Origin: Lelliottia nimipressuralis
GTDB lineage: Bacteria > Pseudomonadota > Gammaproteobacteria > Enterobacterales > Enterobacteriaceae
DNA length: 64,000 nucleotides
Reading direction: 5' to 3'
Assembly (NCBI RefSeq): GCF_004402045.1
Contig: NZ_SOMG01000021.1
Location: 248,001-312,000, forward strand
Of this stretch, positions 58,495-64,000 are shown piece after piece. Numbering within the stretch: the first letter of the stretch is position 1; every line of letters begins with the position of its first letter. The translations under genes were made by a program, and so were the position numbers. Under the pieces are notes generated by a model that saw nothing but the letters and a program-made list of their open reading frames with translations, was not told where the DNA came from and made no database searches.

Positions 58495-60708
58495 GTGCCG
58501 TGGATCCTGTTGCTGTTGATTAGCCTGTTTAGTGCGCCATCGTTCGCCGTCGCGATCCCCGGCGTTACCACCGGAACGACTGCGACGAAGAGCAGCACGC
58601 CGCCACCGGAGCCCGATGTCGAACAGAAAAAAGCCGCCTACAGCGCCCTTGCCGATGTCCTGGAGAACGACACCTCCCGGCAGGAGCTCATCGGCCAGCT
58701 GCGAAAAGCCGCCGCCACACCGCCGCAGGAGCCGGTGCCCACTCTCACTCCTGCGCAGGTTGAGGAGCAAAAAACGGTGCTCGAAAACGTCACCGACGTC
58801 AGCCGCCACTATGGTGAAGCGCTCTCCTCGCGCTTTGCGCAGCTCTATCGCAACCTGATTGGCTCACCGCATAAGGCATTTAACCCTCAAACATTTACCG
58901 CCGCCGCCACGCAGTTCCTGATGCTGGCGGGTGCAGTATTTCTTTTTTACTGGCTGGTGCGTCTGTGCGCGTGGCCGCTGTACCGCAAAATGGGGCAATG
59001 GGGACGCAGGAAGAATCAGCAGAAAAGCAGCTGGCTACACCTGCCGTTGATGATCGCCTCAGCATTTATCATCGATTTACTGCTGCTGGCGTTGACGCTG
59101 TTTTTAGGCCAGATGCTGGCCGACAGGCTGAATGCAGGCAACAGAACCATCGCCTTCCAGCAATCGCTTTTCCTGAATGCCTTTGCGCTGATTGAGTTCT
59201 TCAAGGCGCTGCTGCGGTTACTCTTTTGTCCACACGTCCCGGCGTTGCGTCCTTTCTCCATACGGGATGAGAGCGCAAAATACTGGGCACTGCGTCTGAG
59301 CGTGCTCAGCGGGCTGATTGGCTACGGTCTGCTGGTGGCGGTGCCGATCATTTCCAACCAGGTGAACGTCCAGTTTGGCGCCCTGGCAAACGTGATTATC
59401 ATGATCTGCATTACCGTCTGGTCGCTGTATCTTATCTTCCACAATAAAAAAACCATTACCCAAAGCCTGCTGAATCTGGCCGACCGCTCCCTCTCGTTCT
59501 TTAGCCTCTTTATTCGCGCGTTCGCCCTGGTGTGGCACTGGCTGGCAAGCGCTTACTTCATCGTACTATGCTTCTTCTCGTTGTTTGACCCGGGAAATAG
59601 CCTGAAATTTATGATGGGGGCGACGTTCAAAAGCCTGGCCATTATCGGTATCGCGGCCTTTGTGTCGGGGCTGCTGTCTCGCTGGATCTCGAAAACCATC
59701 ACCCTGTCGCCGCAGGTGCAGCGTAGCTACCCTGAACTGCAAAAACGGGTCAACGGCTGGATGTCAGTATCGCTTAAGGTGGCGCGCATTCTCACCGTCT
59801 GCGTGGCGATTATGCTACTCCTGAATGCGTGGAGCCTGTTTGATTTCTGGAACTGGCTGCATAACGGCGCAGGCGAAAAGACCGTCGATATTTTAATTCG
59901 CATTGCCCTGATCCTGTTCTTCTCCGCCGTCGGCTGGACGCTGCTGGCGAGTCTTATCGAGAACCGTCTGGTATCGGATATTCACGGCAGACCGCTGCCC
60001 AGCGCCCGCGCCCGTACGTTACTGACCCTGTTCCGCAACGCGCTGGCGGTGATTATCAGCACCATTACCATCATGATTGTGCTGTCGGAAATCGGGGTGA
60101 ATATCGCCCCGCTGCTGGCGGGTGCTGGTGCGCTGGGTCTGGCAATCTCCTTCGGTTCGCAAACGCTGGTGAAGGATATTATTACCGGCATCTTTATCCA
60201 GTTTGAGAACGGGATGAACACGGGGGATCTGGTCACGATTGGGCCGTTAACCGGCACGGTAGAGCGGATGTCCATTCGTTCTGTCGGCGTGCGCCAGGAC
60301 ACCGGGGCGTACCATATTATTCCCTGGTCTTCGATCACCACCTTCGCCAACTTTGTGCGCGGTATTGGCTCCGTCGTGGCGAACTACGATGTGGATCGTC
60401 ATGAGGATGCAGACAAAGCGAAGCAGGCGCTGCAAGATGCGGTAGAAGAGCTAATGCAGATGGATGATATTCGCGGGCTGGTGATTGGAGAACCGTCGTT
60501 TGCCGGCATTGTCGGGCTGACGAACACGGCATTTACCCTGCGCGTGTCGTTCACCACGCAGCCGCTGAAGCAGTGGACGGTGCGTTTTGCCCTCGACAGC
60601 ATGGTGAAAAAGCACTTTGATCTGGCGAACGTGCGGATGCCGGTGCAGACGTATCAGGTGTTGCCGCCGCCCGCCTCGCCGCTCCCTCCGCAGGAGCCGA
60701 CGCTGTAA
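58495..60708 (+). CDS. ybiO: Mechanosensitive channel YbiO (MscS family)
   Basis: A 737-residue inner-membrane protein of the MscS family with a large N-terminal part. The signal-like start VPWILLLLISLFSAPSFAVAIPG is followed by a periplasmic region (to about residue 140), then many spans. The pore region APLLAGAGALGLAISFGSQTLVKDIITG is the TM3 signature. It opens on membrane tension to release solutes. I chose the GTG at 58495 because GGAGGA precedes it and the sequence from there matches E. coli YbiO (741). In-frame codons reaching upstream to 58318 overlap glnQ and its terminator and are not part of the gene. Confidence 0.93.
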   Translation: MPWILLLLISLFSAPSFAVAIPGVTTGTTATKSSTPPPEPDVEQKKAAYSALADVLENDTSRQELIGQLRKAAATPPQEPVPTLTPAQVEEQKTVLENVTDVSRHYGEALSSRFAQLYRNLIGSPHKAFNPQTFTAAATQFLMLAGAVFLFYWLVRLCAWPLYRKMGQWGRRKNQQKSSWLHLPLMIASAFIIDLLLLALTLFLGQMLADRLNAGNRTIAFQQSLFLNAFALIEFFKALLRLLFCPHVPALRPFSIRDESAKYWALRLSVLSGLIGYGLLVAVPIISNQVNVQFGALANVIIMICITVWSLYLIFHNKKTITQSLLNLADRSLSFFSLFIRAFALVWHWLASAYFIVLCFFSLFDPGNSLKFMMGATFKSLAIIGIAAFVSGLLSRWISKTITLSPQVQRSYPELQKRVNGWMSVSLKVARILTVCVAIMLLLNAWSLFDFWNWLHNGAGEKTVDILIRIALILFFSAVGWTLLASLIENRLVSDIHGRPLPSARARTLLTLFRNALAVIISTITIMIVLSEIGVNIAPLLAGAGALGLAISFGSQTLVKDIITGIFIQFENGMNTGDLVTIGPLTGTVERMSIRSVGVRQDTGAYHIIPWSSITTFANFVRGIGSVVANYDVDRHEDADKAKQALQDAVEELMQMDDIRGLVIGEPSFAGIVGLTNTAFTLRVSFTTQPLKQWTVRFALDSMVKKHFDLANVRMPVQTYQVLPPPASPLPPQEPTL

Positions 60709-60712
60709 CCGA

Positions 60713-60745
60713 GCCGGGTGGCGGCTTCGCCTTACCCGGCCTACG
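60713..60745. repeat. REP element between ybiO and rlmF
   Basis: One REP unit (GCCGGGTGGCGGCTTCGCC to TACCCGGCCTAC) lies between the convergent ends of ybiO and rlmF. Its core agrees with the other REP copies here. Confidence 0.85.
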
Positions 60746-60753
60746 ACGGAGTG

Positions 60754-61665
60754 CTATTTGCGACGTTTGTTATCGTCCATAAACGACCATGCGATAAAGC
60801 GGCTCTGTTTCTGGCCTTGCGCCATCTCTTTTTTCACCACTTTAACGGCACCCGCTTCGGTCAGGGCGCGGTAGAGTGGCGGCAGGTTATCCCCCCGGGA
60901 AACCAGCGTTGTGAACCATTTCACCTGGCGGCCAAACTGCTTGCTTTCCGCAATCATGCGCAGGATAAACGCCACTTCGCCCCCTTCACACCAGAGCTCC
61001 TGCTGCTGTCCGCCGAAGTTCAGCGCGGCGTCTTCAGCCTGACCCAGATTGCGACGCTTGCGCTCGCTGCCCGCGCGGGCCGCTGCCGCCGAATCATGGA
61101 ACGGCGGATTGCACATCGTCGCGTCATAACTTTCGTTTTTGTGAATAATGCCGTTGAAAATCGAGGCCGCATCTTTCTGACGGCGCAGGCGAATCGCGCG
61201 GCTTAATCCAGGGTTTGCGCTGATAATCGCCTGGGCGCTGGCAAAGGCCTCGTCACCGATTTCGCTTCCGGTGAAGCGCCAGTGGTATTCATGCGCGCCG
61301 ATTAGCGGGTAAATCAGGTTCGCCCCGGTACCGATATCCAGCACGGAGGCTTGCTGGGGAACCGCTCCGTCACGATCGTCTGCGAGGAGATCGGCAAGAT
61401 GATGGACGTAATCAGCGCGGCCCGGCACGGGCGGGCAGAGAAAGCCTTCCGGAATATCCCAGTGAGCCACACCGTAAAAATGCGCCAGCAGAGCTTTGTT
61501 CAGCATTTTAACTGCCTGCGGGTCAGCAAAGTTGACCGACGGTTCACCCGCTGGGGTCTGGACAATGTAATCCTGCAGCGCAGGGCAGCTCAGGCATAAC
61601 GCATTCATGTCGTAGCGGCTGCGGTGGCGATTTCGCGGGTGCAATCCCGGCTTTTGGGAAGTCAT
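60754..61665 (-). CDS. rlmF: 23S rRNA adenine-1618 N6-methyltransferase RlmF
   Basis: A 303-residue SAM-dependent methyltransferase that modifies A1618 of 23S rRNA (E. coli YbiN, 308). The SAM loop is [16 protein letters not shown] (near residue 108) and the catalytic motif is NPPFHDS (near 185). N-terminal basic residues (RNRHRSRYD) may help RNA binding. Divergent from mcbA. Confidence 0.94.
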   Translation of the reverse strand: MTSQKPGLHPRNRHRSRYDMNALCLSCPALQDYIVQTPAGEPSVNFADPQAVKMLNKALLAHFYGVAHWDIPEGFLCPPVPGRADYVHHLADLLADDRDGAVPQQASVLDIGTGANLIYPLIGAHEYHWRFTGSEIGDEAFASAQAIISANPGLSRAIRLRRQKDAASIFNGIIHKNESYDATMCNPPFHDSAAAARAGSERKRRNLGQAEDAALNFGGQQQELWCEGGEVAFILRMIAESKQFGRQVKWFTTLVSRGDNLPPLYRALTEAGAVKVVKKEMAQGQKQSRFIAWSFMDDNKRRK

Positions 61666-61908
61666 GGCATTCTCCTTTAAACAGCGGCGTAAGATACCCT
61701 TTGCTGGCCCAACGGTAAATCTTTCTCTGCGAAGCTCAAAAAATCACCATAAATCAAACACCTTTATGTCTATGATCTGTCAGCGAATTGTCAATTAACA
61801 TCGTTCAAAAAATAAGCAGATCATCATCAAATATTTGCGCTAAGTCACACTCGTCGGGCTTCTAAACTTAAAGGGAATCACCTGTTGTTTCCTCATGAGG
61901 ATGTGATT

Positions 61909-62175
61909 ATGAAAAAGTATCTGACCCTTGCTGTTCTCGCCGGCGTCCTGGCGGCCGCGTCATTCTCTGCCATGGCCGTTCAGTCCCTTAACCAGAGTAC
62001 CGATACCAGCCAGCTGCGACCCGCGGGCACCGTCTCGGTAAGCCGTGCAAGTAACCTTGACGATCTGCAGGATAAACTGGCCGAAAAAGCCCGCCAGGAA
62101 GGTGCAAAAGGATTCGTGGTGAACTCCGCTGGCGGAGATAACCATATGTACGGTACAGCGACCATCTATAAATAA
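61909..62175 (+). CDS. mcbA: McbA, YhcN-like (DUF1471) secreted protein
   Basis: An 88-residue periplasmic protein with a signal peptide (MKKYLTLAVLAGVLAAASFSAMA) and one DUF1471 domain (LRPAGTVSVSRASNLDDLQDKLAEKA). McbA affects colanic acid and biofilm in E. coli. The start at 61909 is the conserved one. It is divergent from rlmF. In K-12, fiu and ybiX follow; here ybiI follows after 122 bases. Confidence 0.92.
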   Translation: MKKYLTLAVLAGVLAAASFSAMAVQSLNQSTDTSQLRPAGTVSVSRASNLDDLQDKLAEKARQEGAKGFVVNSAGGDNHMYGTATIYK

Positions 62176-62297
62176 CCTGCCTGTTCTATCAGACTGCATC
62201 TGCCCAACGGATGCAGTTCTCTTCCCACCTCGCCTTGACTGTTCATTTTTTGACCCCATAGTGAAATGTATAACTTAATCAAGTGATGGAGGACATC

Positions 62298-62564
62298 ATG
62301 GCTTCCGGTTGGGCAAATGACGATGCCGTCAACGAACAGATCAACAGTACGATTGAAGATGCGGTTGCACGCGCTCGCGGTGAAATCCCGCGCGGGGAAA
62401 GCTTATCTGAATGCGAAGAATGTGGGGAACCTATTCCGGAGGCGCGCAGAAAAGCCATCCTCGGCGTACGGCTTTGCATAACCTGTCAGCAGGATAAAGA
62501 TTCAAAAAATTTATCACACTCAGGATATAATCGCAGAGGATCGAAAGACAGCCAGTTACGTTGA
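62298..62564 (+). CDS. ybiI: YbiI, DksA/TraR-type zinc-finger protein
   Basis: An 88-residue protein with a DksA-like C4 zinc finger (CEECGEPIPEARRKAI...CITC) near residues 35-58 and an N-terminal helix ASGWANDDAVNEQIN. It lacks DksA's long coiled coil, so a role in RNA-polymerase control is uncertain. Same length as E. coli YbiI. The start at 62298 is the conserved one. An in-frame ATG 15 bases upstream is not conserved. Between mcbA and ybiJ. Confidence 0.93.
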   Translation: MASGWANDDAVNEQINSTIEDAVARARGEIPRGESLSECEECGEPIPEARRKAILGVRLCITCQQDKDSKNLSHSGYNRRGSKDSQLR

Positions 62565-62849
62565 CCTTCCTTTACGTAAGCTAACCGCGTAACTGCGTTG
62601 CTTTACGCTCACGATTTTTAGCCACACGCGTAGCAAAACGTGCCGTTGATCTCGCTTCTGTAAAGCGCATCAACAAGAAGTGTAAAGCGATGCTCTGAAT
62701 TTATTAATATTCAATAAGTTATTTGTCATTCAATTTTTTTGAGCAACCACGTCAATTCTCTTCGATTTTATCTTCCGCAGAAAAACGTGATACTTATCAC
62801 ATCGACGGAACATCGTCCCCTTAACAGAATAACCTGCGAGAGATTAATT

Positions 62850-63110
62850 ATGAAAACCATCAAATATGCTGTTGCTGCTGTTGCCCTGTCCGCTCTGTCT
62901 TTCGGCGCTTTCGCTGCAGAGCCTGTTTCATCTGCTCAGGCGCAAAATATGAATAAAATCGGTGTGGTAAGTGCAGAAGGCGCGACCACGCTGGACGGTC
63001 TGGAAGCCAAACTGGCTGAGAAAGCCGCAGCTGCCGGTGCAAGCGGGTACAGCATCACCTCCGCGAACACCAATAACAAGCTGAGCGGTACTGCGGTTAT
63101 CTACAAATAA
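62850..63110 (+). CDS. ybiJ: YbiJ, YhcN-like (DUF1471) secreted protein
   Basis: An 86-residue periplasmic protein, same length as E. coli YbiJ, with signal peptide ending AFA and one DUF1471 domain (NKIGVVSAEGATTLDGLEAKLAEKA). Paralogue of McbA, sharing the SGTAVIYK/GTATIYK C-terminus. Function unknown, perhaps stress-related. The start at 62850 is the conserved one. A strong terminator follows. Confidence 0.92.
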   Translation: MKTIKYAVAAVALSALSFGAFAAEPVSSAQAQNMNKIGVVSAEGATTLDGLEAKLAEKAAAAGASGYSITSANTNNKLSGTAVIYK

Positions 63111-63194
63111 TCGACCGAATGAATGCTGTACCCTCGCCATACCCTCTGGTGAGCTGCTCCAACCCTCATTGACCCTGTTGTTGTTACCCTTGCT

Positions 63195-63225
63195 TGCCCG
63201 TCCGCCACTGGACGGGCTTTTTTTT
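63195..63225 (+). terminator. Terminator after ybiJ
   Basis: GCCCGTCC and GGACGGGC pair around GCCACT, followed by T8. Lies between the convergent ends of ybiJ and ybiB. Confidence 0.92.
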
Positions 63226-63227
63226 AA

Positions 63228-64000
63228 TTAAAAAGCATCATTAACGCGTTTCAACCCGGCTTCCACCGAGTCAACTTCGCCTGTGGCGAGCAAACAGCAG
63301 GCCATCTGGAGTTTGATCGAATGTGGAACAGGCACATTCCCGGCAAGGCACTGCTCAATCCAGTGTGCCGTCGTATGCGGATCTTTTGCCTCAGGCAATA
63401 TCACACCGGTATTCTCTTCCCCACGTTCCTGAAGGACGCGCGTACCCGCAGAATCAATCAGCATCACCTGAGGGCAGCGCTGCGGGTTAGCATAAACCTC
63501 GCCTTCCGTGCCGTGCATCAGCAATGCTCTGCCGCCGATGTCGTCAAAAAATTGCCCCACGCGCGCCACGTATTCCGGGTGCGAGACGCTGGAAAGACGC
63601 AGGGCATTATCTTCGCCAAACGGTGTTGCCAGCTTCGCCAGGGTATGCGCACTGTTACGCACGCCCATGCGCCAGCGCATATCAAGCTGCTTTTCGAGCG
63701 GCGGACACAGCGCCTTGACCGGAATATAGACCGGCTGGTGCCCGTCCAGCTTCGCCTGCGCCTGTCCGGCATGCAGCGTTGGCTCAATGCCCAGCAGCTC
63801 GAAGATAGTTTCCGTCAGCACGCGCGTGGGATCTTCACTTACACCGTGCACCACCACCGGGAAACCCAGCTTGTGTAATAAGATAGCGAGCAGCGGGGTT
63901 AAATTTGCCTGCTTACGCGCACCGTTATAGCTAGGGATAACGATCGGCATCGGTTTTGCCACCGGTGGCGTTAAGCGCAGCATTTGCACCTGCATGGCTT
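63228..64000 (-). CDS. ybiB: YbiB (TrpD2-like), 3' part, cut by window end
   Basis: About 255 C-terminal residues of the roughly 320-residue YbiB, a relative of anthranilate phosphoribosyltransferase (TrpD) that E. coli uses as a nucleic-acid-binding protein. Conserved segments are PIVIPSYNGARKQANLTPLLA, MRWRMGVRNSAHTLAKL and GRALLMHGTEGEVYANPQRCP. The gene starts beyond base 64000. Convergent with ybiJ. Confidence 0.92.
   Translation of the reverse strand, partial: AMQVQMLRLTPPVAKPMPIVIPSYNGARKQANLTPLLAILLHKLGFPVVVHGVSEDPTRVLTETIFELLGIEPTLHAGQAQAKLDGHQPVYIPVKALCPPLEKQLDMRWRMGVRNSAHTLAKLATPFGEDNALRLSSVSHPEYVARVGQFFDDIGGRALLMHGTEGEVYANPQRCPQVMLIDSAGTRVLQERGEENTGVILPEAKDPHTTAHWIEQCLAGNVPVPHSIKLQMACCLLATGEVDSVEAGLKRVNDAF

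Overview
This window is a stretch of enterobacterial chromosome, most likely Enterobacter cloacae complex or a close relative (Leclercia or Lelliottia are possible). The basis is near-residue-level similarity of many proteins to remembered E. coli K-12 proteins, a gene order that follows the E. coli ybiB-to-ybjK segment read backwards, abundant REP/BIME palindromes in 3' gaps, and several insertions absent from K-12. No database search was run; identities come from recognising proteins, motifs and synteny.

Layout. 1-1,700: left-edge accessory region with a heavily mutated P2-type integrase remnant and an AT-rich ORF carrying a HEPN-like RX4H motif, whose last residues may come from the integrase tail. 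1,700-3,936: arsRBC arsenic operon. 3,977-7,393: an SDR protein lacking the usual catalytic residues, ending in overlap with rcdA (TetR), then ybjJ-ybjI. 7,454-14,793: mdfA, a PAP2 phosphatase plus ybjG behind a PmrA-type box, deoR, dacC, gstB, yliI, bssR. 15,010-24,796: rimO, the glutathione importer gsiABCD with iaaA, and moeAB. 24,883-31,399: an anaerobic sugar block (fsaA, ybiY, ybiW, ybiV) and ybiU. 31,396-36,440: inserted LacI / MFS / GH31 cassette. 36,526-39,265: ybiT and ldtB. 39,509-49,287: a second insertion with a lone glycosyltransferase, a GntR-controlled beta-glucoside operon with an EIIC but no EIIA/EIIB, an aldo-keto reductase and an EmrAB-plus-outer-membrane-factor efflux operon. 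49,389-64,000: the conserved run ybiR, mntR, mntS, opgE, ompX, rhtA, dps, glnHPQ, ybiO, rlmF, mcbA, ybiI, ybiJ and the 3' part of ybiB.

How the genes work together. Arsenate is reduced by ArsC and extruded by ArsB under ArsR. GsiABCD imports glutathione; IaaA in the same operon hydrolyses isoaspartyl dipeptides. MoeA and MoeB serve molybdopterin maturation. YbiY activates the glycyl radical enzyme YbiW; FsaA is divergent from them, and an FNR-like box lies in the shared gap, consistent with anaerobic use. GlnHPQ is a nitrogen-regulated glutamine importer with NtrC-like sites and a possible sigma-54 element. MntR controls manganese genes and has a clear box before mntS.

Compared with remembered K-12 order, yliE-yliF are absent between gsiD and rimO, ybjH between mdfA and ybjI, and fiu-ybiX between mcbA and ybiI. 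I saw no rRNA, tRNA, CRISPR array or intact insertion sequence. The most interesting signals are the HEPN ORF in the dead integrase, the non-canonical SDR, the PmrA box before the two PAP2 genes, the twin 15-bp palindromic operator of the GntR operon, and a perfect FNR consensus upstream of dps.
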